The notes beneath the pieces are model-generated. The model was not told the DNA's origin. It searched no databases and saw only the letters and a program-made list of their open reading frames with translations. A DNA stretch of 45,248 nucleotides, from positions 1 through 45,248 of the forward strand of contig NZ_JADNRS010000019.1 in assembly GCF_015709225.1 (NCBI RefSeq), written 5' to 3'. Shown piece after piece: positions 34,319-42,382 of the stretch; positions within the stretch are counted from its first letter, which is position 1, and each line of letters starts with the position of its first letter. The position numbers and the translations under genes were made by a program. This DNA comes from Acholeplasma laidlawii (GTDB lineage: Bacteria; Bacillota_I; Bacilli_A; Acholeplasmatales; Acholeplasmataceae).

Positions 34319-35728
34319 ATGAAAAGATTTAGTAAATATTTTGGCGATAAAGCCTTCTATAAAATGGCATTAGCCATCATAATTCCAGTAGTTATTCAAC
34401 AATTAATTTTAAACCTAGCAGGTCTTATTGACACCTTTATGATTAATGGGTTTTCACAAACAGCATATACCGGTGTATCTACAGCAAACAGGTTTATGTT
34501 TATTATTAACTTCTTCTGGATTGGATTGGCAGCAGGTATTAGCGTATTTGTTTCACAATATTTTGGTGCGAAGAATAAAAAGGGTATTATAGGTACTTTT
34601 CAATTAGGTATGATACTAGCTATTATTTTTGGATTTGTATCTACATTATTAATTAATATATTAGGTCCTGAAATGATAAAAATGTTCTTACCAACAACTG
34701 ACCCTGAACAAGTTGAGTCTGTATTGTTTGGTATAGAATACATTAAGATTATAGGTTATGGGGCGATTGTATTTTTATCATCTTTTATGATTGCTACCTT
34801 CTTTAGATCTGTTGGTCGTCCTAAGGCACCACTTATTGCAGGTGTTATTGGTATTATCATAAACATAAGTTTAAATATGGTTTTAATCTATGGTTTTTTA
34901 GGGGTTCCAGCTATGGGTGCAATGGGTGCAGCCTGGGCAACCGTCTTATCTAAAGTCGCAGAATTAATTGTTTTGATAGTGATTGCATTTTTCTATAGTA
35001 ATGAGAATTATGCTAGAGAAATATTTAAAAAGTATTTAATAACAAAACGCTTAGTTAAAATGTATATTTTAAAAGGTGGACCAATTATTATAAATGAAAT
35101 ATTATGGTCTATCGCTATGGTACTATTTGCTATGTATATCACAAGTGGTATATATGATTGGGTAACTGCTTATGGCTACTCACAAAATGCAACTGACATC
35201 TTCTTTGTTTATTACTCTGGCATGGCAACAGCAACCGGTGTGATACTTGGTCAAGCACTTGGTGAGGGTGATTTTGAAAAAGCTAAAGACTACCTTATTA
35301 AATTACGTGGTATTATGATGGTTACAAATATTGTAATCATGGTGTTAATTATTGTCTTATCACCTGCAATACTCCTCATATTTACACCGGTCAACTCACT
35401 TTACTGGTTAGCATATCAACTGATTTTAATTAATGTGTTGTTTATAGCAATATACGGTTACAACGCGATGAGTTATTATGCATTAAGAGCTGGAGGCGAT
35501 TCACTTAGAACATTCTTACTTGATCAACTTCCAACATATTTGGTTGGCTTACCTATTGTGATGTTATTAAGTTATTACAGAGTTGAGTTAGGAGTAAACA
35601 TACTAGTTATATTCCTTGCAAGTAAAGCAACAGACATCGTAAAACTTATCTTTTCTAGACATATTATCAAAAAAGGAACTTGGTTAAATAACTTAACTCT
35701 AGATGAAGTCAAAATAAAAACAGCCTAG
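34319..35728 (+). CDS. MATE family efflux transporter
   Basis: 469 aa from the ATG at 34319, 8 bases after GAGG. Twelve helices in two homologous halves are seen, with the first half opening IPVVIQQLILNLAGLIDTFM and RSVGRPKAPLIAGVIG in helix 5. The second half opens GGPIIINEILWSIAMVLF. It is a Na+ or H+ coupled multidrug or metabolite exporter of the DinF/NorM group. It stands alone, divergent from the M42 gene. The 210-base gap between them holds only AT-rich promoter sequence. Confidence 0.9.
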   Translation: MKRFSKYFGDKAFYKMALAIIIPVVIQQLILNLAGLIDTFMINGFSQTAYTGVSTANRFMFIINFFWIGLAAGISVFVSQYFGAKNKKGIIGTFQLGMILAIIFGFVSTLLINILGPEMIKMFLPTTDPEQVESVLFGIEYIKIIGYGAIVFLSSFMIATFFRSVGRPKAPLIAGVIGIIINISLNMVLIYGFLGVPAMGAMGAAWATVLSKVAELIVLIVIAFFYSNENYAREIFKKYLITKRLVKMYILKGGPIIINEILWSIAMVLFAMYITSGIYDWVTAYGYSQNATDIFFVYYSGMATATGVILGQALGEGDFEKAKDYLIKLRGIMMVTNIVIMVLIIVLSPAILLIFTPVNSLYWLAYQLILINVLFIAIYGYNAMSYYALRAGGDSLRTFLLDQLPTYLVGLPIVMLLSYYRVELGVNILVIFLASKATDIVKLIFSRHIIKKGTWLNNLTLDEVKIKTA

Positions 35729-35740
35729 GCTATTTTTTTT
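35716..35740 (+). terminator. Weak terminator at the end of the MATE gene
   Basis: AAAA, AGC-CTAG-GCT and eight Ts form a short hairpin that includes the MATE stop codon TAG (35726-35728). Confidence 0.5.
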
Positions 35741-35751
35741 ATTATTGAATC

Positions 35752-35940
35752 TTATAATTTAATACATACAGATAAGAAATATATTTCTATAACTGGATAA
35801 AATAACCAATCCATAGAAATCAAATAAGAAAATAAATATATAAATTTAAAATTTGAACTGATACCAAAAAGTTGTACTTTGTTATAATACAAGTATATGC
35901 AGGAGGTATCAAATTTTAGGATAACTGCATAGTCTTTCAT
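35752..35940 (-). CDS. Short ORF with strong Shine-Dalgarno, doubtful
   Basis: 62 aa. GGGAGG lies 7 bases before the ATG, much better than chance. After about 20 residues (MKDYAVILKFDTSCIYLYYN) the translation becomes Phe/Tyr/Ile-rich, as expected for random AT-rich DNA. It is either the start of a truncated gene or a small hydrophobic protein. The plus strand across it also has a TATAAT and an AGGAGGT without a start codon. Confidence 0.3.
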   Translation of the reverse strand: MKDYAVILKFDTSCIYLYYNKVQLFGISSNFKFIYLFSYLISMDWLFYPVIEIYFLSVCIKL

Positions 35941-35975
35941 TATAAATCCTCCCTTTTAGAACACTTATATATTAT

Positions 35976-36767
35976 TTATTTTTTGCATATATATAGTAGA
36001 TGATTATTGCTTCCCAATAATTCTCTTTTTTCAGCAAAATTCAAATGCCATTTTATAAATGATTCGAAATCTTCATCACTGAAATTAAATTCTTTTCTTC
36101 GTTCTAAAGCTTCCATATATCCATCCATACCAGCTGTTGTTAACCACGTAGTACTTTTATTCTTAAATAAGTTTTCAAATTCATCTATTTGATCACCTGT
36201 AAATAATTGATCTTTAAAATGCCTAGTTTTATAATCCTGTGTAAAGTTTTCTTCAACACCAAACTTCCAATCCCCATAATAATAATAATAATGATTTACC
36301 ATAATACCAAAAACTGATATGAATGCGAACATGATAATACCATCTTTTTTTGTTACACGTATTGCTTCATCAATTGCTTTATCAACTTCATGAGCATCAT
36401 ATAAATGATAGAGAGGTCCTAATACTAGTGTCATATCATAACTTTCATCTGAAATCATATTTAAGTCAGTTGCATCACCTTGAATGGCATTAATCGACTC
36501 TATACCTATACTATTTGACTTTAAGATTTCAATGTTTTTTTCAACTAATTCAACAGCTGTTACTTTATATCCTTCTTTAGCAAGTGTAATAGAATATCTA
36601 CCAGTACCTGCGTCTATTTCTAATATGCTAGCATTGGGTTTAGGATATTTTTTTATATAGTGCATTGTTGATGCATATTCTAATTGTCCATTTCTACTTT
36701 TAATGAGTCTTTGATCCTCATTTACTCTATTATAAAATTTTGAAATTAGTTCGACTCTATCATCCAT
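35976..36767 (-). CDS. SAM-dependent methyltransferase, class I
   Basis: 263 aa. Motif I is ASILEIDAGTGRYS, with Asp in place of the usual first Gly; motif II ends in AVELVEKN, then GDATDLN and TLVLGPLYHLYD. The C-terminal half is helical. The GPLYHL motif is typical of small-molecule methyltransferases in Firmicutes. It lies 15 bases after the acyltransferase gene and should be co-transcribed. Confidence 0.83.
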   Translation of the reverse strand: MDDRVELISKFYNRVNEDQRLIKSRNGQLEYASTMHYIKKYPKPNASILEIDAGTGRYSITLAKEGYKVTAVELVEKNIEILKSNSIGIESINAIQGDATDLNMISDESYDMTLVLGPLYHLYDAHEVDKAIDEAIRVTKKDGIIMFAFISVFGIMVNHYYYYYGDWKFGVEENFTQDYKTRHFKDQLFTGDQIDEFENLFKNKSTTWLTTAGMDGYMEALERRKEFNFSDEDFESFIKWHLNFAEKRELLGSNNHLLYICKK

Positions 36768-36782
36768 TATGTAACCTACTTA

Positions 36783-38030
36783 TTATTTATTTTTATAAAG
36801 CTTATATGCCTCTTCAGTAGCAAATCTTATTTTTGTAACTTGATCTCTCTTAGTTTTAGGATAAATATAATATGTATCATCTAATGTGGATAAAACTACT
36901 GCATCAGCTAATACTTTATCTGTTCTTAAGTGATAATCATATTCAATGTGTACTGAAAATAAAGAGGATGTTTCTCTAACTAAAGTTAATGGATTTTTTT
37001 CATCATAGGTCATAAGTTTAAATCCTTCTTTAGTGTGAATAAGTTTACCATCGCCTAATGGAATAAATCTTTTTGAATTAGGTAATGATTCTACATAAAC
37101 TTCATCTTCAAAATAATACGTATCATTTAAAATCTCTTTTTTAGTTTGTTCTCTTTGGAAATTATACCAATCAGGTACATGTGAAAACTTAGTATCACCA
37201 TTTAATGCGTTTAATCTACCTAATTCATCTTGATAATGTTTCTTACCACAATGATCACACCATATTTCAGTCTTTTCTGAATACATTTTAAATTCAGTTA
37301 AACAACTATCACACTGATATAAAACTTTATGTAATCCTTTAGTTCTTTCTGGATGATCAATAACAATCTTGTTATCTAACTGGTATTTAAATTCATCATA
37401 ATCCATAGCTTCTTTAACACGACTATTTATTTCTTCAGCTGAAAGTGTATTAATTTCATCTAAGGTAATGACCTGTGTCATATCTGCTCTTAATGGCCCC
37501 TTTCTATCTAAACGGTTCCAAATAGGTTTCATTAAGAAATTCCCGTGCATATTTAATACTACAACCGGATGCTTAAATATTTTAAGCATCTTTCCTAATG
37601 AATCTGAAACTGATGAAGGTGTACCTGCGCTAGAATAAATGGCTTCAGGATATATAACTGTAATTCTTTTTAATTTTTCTAATGAATATTTAATATGTTT
37701 AAATAATACGGTATCCTGAGGAGTAAATTTACGTTTAGCGATTGAACCTACATTTCTCATTAACCATTCTTTACCTAAAAATCCGTCAATAGCAACTACA
37801 TATGATGCTCTATGAGGAAATATTGCGTGTGTAGTTACTTTAAAATCTATAAACCCATGATGTGTACAAAGTAAGATATAAGGTGGCTTTAAGCCTTCCA
37901 TATTTACTTTATTAATTTTTAAACCTCTTTTTATAGTCGATGGAAAACTTAATGCATATGCTAGTGGTGTAATAAACCATTTTTCTTTAACTGGTTTTTT
38001 TAGCATATCGAAATGTTTGATTTCACTCAT
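36783..38030 (-). CDS. PlsC-like acyltransferase with zinc ribbon
   Basis: 415 aa. The acyltransferase core (about 30-225) has the HX4D motif in THHGFID (His57, Asp62) and YPEA (127-130) in place of FPEG; RKGPL lies near 176. After it come two CxxC pairs, CDSC (240-243) and CDHC (258-261), a rubredoxin-like zinc ribbon, then a roughly 150-residue tail of unknown fold. PlsC-type enzymes acylate lysophosphatidate or related lipids at the membrane. The zinc ribbon fusion is unusual for PlsC. AAGGGG lies 9 bases from the ATG. Confidence 0.8.
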   Translation of the reverse strand: MSEIKHFDMLKKPVKEKWFITPLAYALSFPSTIKRGLKINKVNMEGLKPPYILLCTHHGFIDFKVTTHAIFPHRASYVVAIDGFLGKEWLMRNVGSIAKRKFTPQDTVLFKHIKYSLEKLKRITVIYPEAIYSSAGTPSSVSDSLGKMLKIFKHPVVVLNMHGNFLMKPIWNRLDRKGPLRADMTQVITLDEINTLSAEEINSRVKEAMDYDEFKYQLDNKIVIDHPERTKGLHKVLYQCDSCLTEFKMYSEKTEIWCDHCGKKHYQDELGRLNALNGDTKFSHVPDWYNFQREQTKKEILNDTYYFEDEVYVESLPNSKRFIPLGDGKLIHTKEGFKLMTYDEKNPLTLVRETSSLFSVHIEYDYHLRTDKVLADAVVLSTLDDTYYIYPKTKRDQVTKIRFATEEAYKLYKNK

Positions 38031-38099
38031 GATGAATCCCCTTATGTTTGAATTTTAAGTCAACTATTACATATTTTACCATAATATATTTTTAATAAA

Positions 38100-38138
38100 T
38101 CCATTAAAAAAGAAGCATAGAAAAACATATGCCTCTTT
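38100..38138 (-). terminator. Intrinsic terminator of the ABM monooxygenase gene
   Basis: An 11-bp stem AAAGAGGCATA / TATGCTTCTTT (one wobble on the minus strand, 8-base loop) is followed by TTTTAATGG. Confidence 0.75.
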
Positions 38139-38151
38139 ATATCTAAAAATC

Positions 38152-38445
38152 TTATTTAATTCTATTTAATTTATTAGCAGAAATTTTTAAAATTGCATCT
38201 TTTGTAGCTTCTCTAAATACATTAACATGAGGCATTTGATCATGCTTTTTCCAAGCATCATAAGTCGCCCATACTTCATAAAACATAAATACTGTAGGGT
38301 CTTCTGCATCTTGATATAAATCATATGCAACACAACCATCTTCTTTTAAAGTGATTTCTACCATTTTAAGTAGTTCTTCTTTAACTAAAGACTCCATACC
38401 TTTTTTAACTTCAAACTTAACAATCATTGGTAATTGATTTGTCAT
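38152..38445 (-). CDS. ABM-family (YgiN-like) monooxygenase
   Basis: 97 aa, a ferredoxin-like alpha/beta fold. It has IVKFEVKKGMESLVKEELLK, CVAYDLYQDAEDP and FMFYEVWATYDAWKKHDQMPH, the classical antibiotic-biosynthesis-monooxygenase pattern, with a conserved His in the last motif. Small cofactor-free quinol oxidases or stress proteins have this fold. AAGGAG lies 8 bases from the ATG. It has its own promoter with a dyad. Confidence 0.87.
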   Translation of the reverse strand: MTNQLPMIVKFEVKKGMESLVKEELLKMVEITLKEDGCVAYDLYQDAEDPTVFMFYEVWATYDAWKKHDQMPHVNVFREATKDAILKISANKLNRIK

Positions 38446-38531
38446 TTCAAACTCCTTCTAATATCCTATAAATGTATATTATATATTATAAATATCTAAA
38501 ATATTTTAAAAAGAACGGTATTTAATAATCT

Positions 38532-38566
38532 TCTATATATATTATACTAATATTTGTCAATATTAG
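38532..38566 (-). promoter_or_regulatory. ABM gene promoter inside a palindrome
   Basis: On the minus strand TTGACA (38555-38560), 17-bp spacer, TATAGA (38532-38537). TTGACA lies in the middle of a perfect 8-base dyad, CTAATATT-(4)-AATATTAG (38547-38566), so a bound regulator would cover the -35 box. Confidence 0.6.
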
Positions 38567-38679
38567 CTTAATAATATTCTTCACTCCAAACAATTATTAA
38601 AGTATTAGATAAATATTTGCATATAAAGATAGAATATTAAACTAAAAAAGAACCTAGATTTTTAAAGTTATGTAAAATA

Positions 38680-38727
38680 GATGGTGGCTAATTAATAGCT
38701 GTCCAAATGATGGTGGCGTACCACCAT
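38680..38727. repeat. Repeated GATGGTGGC and hairpin before the ISL3 gene
   Basis: GATGGTGGC occurs at 38680-38688 and 38709-38717. The second copy continues as ATGGTGG-CGTA-CCACCAT (38710-38727), a strong hairpin followed by TGTTTTTT. The layout recalls IS21-type terminal repeats, so this may be an end of another lost IS, or a terminator shielding the transposase from outside transcription. Confidence 0.45.
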
Positions 38728-38758
38728 GTTTTTTAAAGCGTTTTTTTGAATATAAAAA

Positions 38759-38819
38759 GAAGACCTCATTCTATGCTACAATTTTAGTAACTAGCTAATC
38801 CGTAGAAAGATAGGTCTTC
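38759..38819 (+). promoter_or_regulatory. Hairpin covering the ISL3 transposase translation start
   Basis: GAAGACCT (38759-38766) pairs with AGGTCTTC (38812-38819), and TTCTATG with CGTAGAA extends the stem inside. The ribosome-binding region just before the ATG (38820) would be paired in transcripts that read in from outside. Confidence 0.45.
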
Positions 38820-39697
38820 ATGAATGATGATACCATAAAATTATTAAATCTTGAACACATCGAACACTTAATTGAAAGTATAGAGACTGTTTCTTCTCAT
38901 CAAATGATTGCTCTTCATCTTCGCTTATTTAAAGCACCTCAGATATGTCCAAGTTGTTCTCATATCACTGAACGTTTTCACAGCTATCGAATGCGTCAAA
39001 TCACACACAGTGTACTTCTAGATAAGAAATACACCTTGATATATCACGCCAGAAGATATAAATGCTTAATGTGTGGTAAAGTCTTTTACGAACATAATCC
39101 CTTTTCACTCAAGTATGAATCCATTTCAACTTATACGAAATTCTCTATATTGGAATATTTAAAAGACTATACGCACACATTTACTTCCGCTGCTCACACT
39201 TACTTTGTTTCTAAACAAACTGTGGTTGATATTTTTGATCACTTTGTTGATGCAAAAAGAAGATCTTTACCAGAAGTTATATGTATGGATGAGTTTTATA
39301 CATCTAAAGTTTCTAAATATAAGTATGCATGTGTACTTTTTGACTTTAAATATCAAAAATTAATTGATATTTATCCCACAAGACATAAAAACTATTTGAT
39401 TCAAGTATTCTCACGTTTTCCTATACCTGAAAAAAGCGCGTTAAAGCTTTTGTTATCGATATGTGGCCTTCTTATAAAGAAGTTATAGAACTTACATTTC
39501 CTCATGCGCTTATCGCTGTTCATTCTTTTCATATCATTAGAAAATTAAATGATGCCATTAGACATATTAGAATTGAAGTTATGAATAGATATCGATTAAA
39601 CAAAAGTGCACCTGAACATGATGATATGTATTATTACATGCTCAAGAAATTCCATTATTTTTTTCTAAAAAATTATGAAGATATACATGATGTGTAA
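38820..39697 (+). pseudogene. ISL3-family transposase, frameshifted and truncated
   Basis: The first frame (38820-39488) has a zinc finger (CPSC 43-46, CLMC 82-85), the helix-turn-helix YFVSKQTVVDIFDHF and the first DDE Asp in ICMDEFYTSK. It loses frame in an A run near 39430-39436. One missing A restores EKKRVKAFVIDMWPSY, with the second catalytic Asp, in the frame that continues to 39697. There NYEDIHD is followed at once by a stop, so the last 100 or more residues with the catalytic Glu are gone. Family members have about 400-430 aa. AVHSFHII also has His where Asp is usual. The element cannot move by itself. Confidence 0.88.
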
Positions 39698-39718
39698 ATG
39701 TCAATATAAAAAAGAAAG

Positions 39719-39739
39719 AAAGTGTGCATGTAAGATTCC
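39719..39739. repeat. Left terminal inverted repeat of the IS21 element
   Basis: AAAGTGTGCATGTAAGATTC begins here; its partner is at 41821-41841 in reverse orientation. The istB stop follows at once. Confidence 0.75.
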
Positions 39740-40492
39740 TTATTTAGATTTATTAGATGAATGCTTTAGTTTATCTTTAATTCTATAAGAAGGTCCTACT
39801 ATGTTAAAGATATAAGAGTGATGTAAGATGCGATCAAGCACAGCCTTAGTCATCATCTCATCATTGCCTAATATTTGTGGCCATTTATCAAATGTCATAT
39901 TACTTGTAAAGATTGTAGACTTCTTTGTATATCTTAAGTCTATTAACTGAAAGAAGAGCTTTGCTTCAAGTGGGCTTATTTTACTAAAGCCAACTTCATC
40001 AATTATTAAAACTTTATATTTAAAGAAATGTCTTACTCGCTTATCAAAGGTTCCCTCTTGATAAGCGTTTTTTAATATTGTTATTAGTTTATTAAATTTG
40101 ATGAAATAAACACTATTACGTTTAATTGCTACTTCATATCCAATAGCTATTGCTAAATGTGTTTTACCAACACCAGGGTTACCTACAAATACGACATTAA
40201 TTGCTTCTTCATAAAAGTTAGAATTAGCTATTGTTTTTATTTTTTCTTCATTAACCGTTGGTTGAAAATCAAAGTCGTATTCTTCAATTTTTCTAAGGAA
40301 TGGAAATCCTGCAACTTTAACATTGTAAAGTTTATTGTTTTCTTCTTTAGCGATAACTTCTCTATTTAGAATTTTATGAATTCCTTTTAAATCACTATTT
40401 GTTATTGAATCATTTATATGTAACTCTTTTAAGTATGTATATGCTGATTTTAATTTTAAATATGTTAGTTGATCTAATACTTCATTAATCAT
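39740..40492 (-). CDS. istB: IS21 transposition helper ATPase IstB
   Basis: 250 aa, full length. It has Walker A GNPGVGKTH (104-112), Walker B VLIIDEVGF, sensor-I TSNMTFDKW and the IstB end LDRILHHSYIFNIVGPSYR. As a DnaC-like AAA+ protein it binds DNA and activates IstA. It is open and complete although its partner istA is not. Confidence 0.93.
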   Translation of the reverse strand: MINEVLDQLTYLKLKSAYTYLKELHINDSITNSDLKGIHKILNREVIAKEENNKLYNVKVAGFPFLRKIEEYDFDFQPTVNEEKIKTIANSNFYEEAINVVFVGNPGVGKTHLAIAIGYEVAIKRNSVYFIKFNKLITILKNAYQEGTFDKRVRHFFKYKVLIIDEVGFSKISPLEAKLFFQLIDLRYTKKSTIFTSNMTFDKWPQILGNDEMMTKAVLDRILHHSYIFNIVGPSYRIKDKLKHSSNKSK

Positions 40493-41746
40493 AATTTATA
40501 TTCCTCATTTCATTTATTATTACTGAATTATCTATTTCTATTTTAGTATCTTTATTGTTTCTGTTATATTTTAATTTGTGTTCTTTTTTAATATTTAATA
40601 AATTGCTTGTTATTTTGTGGATTGTTATGATTTTTTCGTTATAATAGATGTGAAGTTCTTTGTCTCTTACAATTGCTAGACCTACTTTTAATCCAATATA
40701 TTTCTTTGGTACAGAATACTTATTAGATTTAAAGCTTATTAGCGATTCATTGGACACTGTAACCTCATTTAATGTTAGGTGATACTTTTTCCTTATCTCT
40801 TTGCTTGGGAGTGGTAAAAGGTCACCTTTTTCTTTTTCTAGTAAGAACCTTCTTGGAAACTTTGTTGCTTGTGATATTGAATCATTATCTTCGTTATTTA
40901 TTATTTCAAAAATATCATGAACACTGTCTAAGTCTTTATATTTACCGTTATAGTTTTTTAGTTGTCCATTATTTTATTTTGTGTTTCAGTTTTACCTTTA
41001 GTTTGTGGCCTATATGGCATACATGGTTTTACTTTAAAACCATAGTCTTTAGAAAACTCACTATATGTATTTGTTAGTATTGCTGCGTCATCTTTAGTTC
41101 TAGGTTTTTCTACAAATTGTTTTAAGTTATCAATTACTAACTCTTTAGGAACTCCACCAATGTGCTCAAATGCACGAGCTAAGAATGAGAGAAGAACTTC
41201 AGTTTTCATATCGATTATTAAGTCTCTAAAATTAAATCTTGACCAGGAGAGTGTTAGTGTTGGAATATTAACGTATGTAATATTACCTGACTCATCTATT
41301 GTCTTAACTTTTTATTTTAAATCAAACTGTGCTTGCTCTCCAGGGTTAGTTTCAAACCTTTTTGTAAATTTAGCGTCTTTTTGACGCTTGAAGTATTTGC
41401 TGAGTTCACTGTCATTATGAATATAACGGGATAGCGTTGTTCTTGTACACGTTATTCCTTTTTCTCTTTTTAAGTATTTAAATAAGTGATCCATATAATC
41501 AAAACTTCTATTTTTATCTGATAAAACTTCAAGTATATAATCTCTATATTCATCTAAATATTTAATCCTATTTCTAGTTTTCTTTGGAGTTTCTCCGTTT
41601 AAATATCTTTTTACTGTTTTAAAGTCTTTATCTAATTCTCTAGCTAACTTTGATATATTTATTTTAATCAATCCTTCCTTGTAAGCTTTACTAAAATATA
41701 GTAAGTCTTCTATTTTTGTTATTTTTTCTAATATTGCTTTTGTCAT
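40485..41746 (-). pseudogene. istA: IS21 transposase istA, nonsense mutation plus frameshift
   Basis: Starts at the ATG 41746, 9 bases after GGAGAGG. The N-terminal part has the HTH NISKLARELDKDFKTVKRYL and the start of the DDE core, FETNPGEQAQFDLK. There TAA (41312-41314) replaces a codon, and the same frame goes on with KVKTIDESGNITYVNIPTLT. The catalytic segment with VIDNLK and PYRPQTKGKTE follows, losing frame at about 40958-40965 after IMDN. One missing base there restores LKNYNGKYKDLD and the rest to 40485. So two small mutations inactivate an otherwise complete gene of about 420 codons. Confidence 0.88.
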
Positions 41747-41820
41747 TATAATCATCCTCTCCTAATATATACACAAGGACCATTATAACAAAAAAAGATG
41801 TATTAAGTGTTGTTAAGTCG

Positions 41821-41841
41821 GGATTCTTAACTGCACACTTT
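41821..41841. repeat. Right terminal inverted repeat of the IS21 element
   Basis: Reads AAAGTGTGCAGTTAAGAATC on the minus strand; partner of 39719-39739. Confidence 0.75.
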
Positions 41842-41862
41842 ATATACATCTTATAGTATCAT

Positions 41863-41973
41863 TTATATCTTTACAGTATTTCTTGATATTCCTAATTGTT
41901 TTGCAATCTTTAACTTTGGGACTTTTCTCTTGTGTAATTCTTGTACAGCTGCCCATTCTTTCAAATTTTTCAC
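41863..41973 (-). pseudogene. 5' fragment of a second istA
   Basis: 36 codons from GTG (or TTG nearby, with AAGGA 9 bases upstream). The HTH LKEWAAVQELHKRKVPKLKI followed by AKQLGISRNTVK is the typical IstA N-terminus, different from the first element. It ends in TAA at 41863, and the rest is missing. Confidence 0.75.
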
Positions 41974-42029
41974 TTCCTTCTGACCACCTTTCGTAATGTC
42001 TACAAAAGTATGGTATATTATTGATATTA

Positions 42030-42141
42030 GGTGGTCAATTTTAAACGTAAAAAATTTAAGAAATTCAAAATTTTGATTGCGATTTTATTTCTTTAGGTGG
42101 TCAGTTTTACTCGTAAATTGGTGGTCAATTTTCATTGTAAA
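42030..42141. repeat. Three 22-base IS21-type terminal repeats
   Basis: Copies at 42030-42051, 42096-42117 and 42120-42141 share GGTGGTCA(A/G)TTTT and end GTAAA; four bases between vary. An inverted GGTGGTCAG lies at 41981-41989 before the istA start. IS21 transposases bind several such repeats at each end. Confidence 0.75.
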
Positions 42142-42289
42142 TCAATAGATGTTGTTTCTATAGATACCATTCTTTTAGATCCCTTATTACTATAGCTTCT
42201 TATTTACGACCTAATTGTTCTTTGAAATTTTAACTTTTCTATTACTACCAAGGGGTTTCTATGTTCTTTTTTAATTTGATAGTTTATAG

Positions 42290-42334
42290 AAATGGAAAAA
42301 GAGAGATGAATTATTATATTCATCTCCCTTTTTT
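42290..42334 (-). terminator. Terminator of the beta-helix surface protein gene
   Basis: AAAAAG, wobble, GAGATGAAT, a 6-base loop, ATTCATCTC, CTTTTT: a 15-16-bp stem on the minus strand with T's after it. It lies 50 bases past the stop at 42383. The stretch 42143-42290 shows no gene. Confidence 0.8.
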
Positions 42335-42382
42335 GTTACTGTACCAACCTTAACTAGCGAATTGTTACTTTAATGATTAATT

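Larger units (their letters stand above)
39723..41837 (-). mobile_element. IS21-family insertion sequence with broken istA
   Basis: About 2.1 kb with imperfect terminal inverted repeats starting TGTGCA: TGTGCATGTAAGATTCC on the left and TGTGCAGTTAAGAATCC on the right (14 of 17 identical). The outer AAAG on both sides also matches. It holds istA (broken) and istB (intact), overlapping by 8 bases as in the family. No clear target duplication is seen, so it has been here a long time or has been rearranged. It separates the ISL3 remnant from a second IS21 remnant. Confidence 0.85.
41842..42143 (-). mobile_element. Left end of a second IS21-like element
   Basis: Holds the first codons of another istA plus three 22-base terminal repeats. 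It starts at about 42143 and is cut at about 41842 where the first IS21 is inserted. Its other end is not in the window. The gap 41747-42382 otherwise has no gene. Confidence 0.65.

Noticed and set aside
40772-41384. Plus-strand ORFs over istA
   Set aside because: They are antisense to transposase sequence that is recognisable once two point lesions are allowed.
42030-42141. CRISPR array
   Set aside because: Only three imperfect repeats with unequal spacing and one spacer of 2 bases; they fit IS21 ends.
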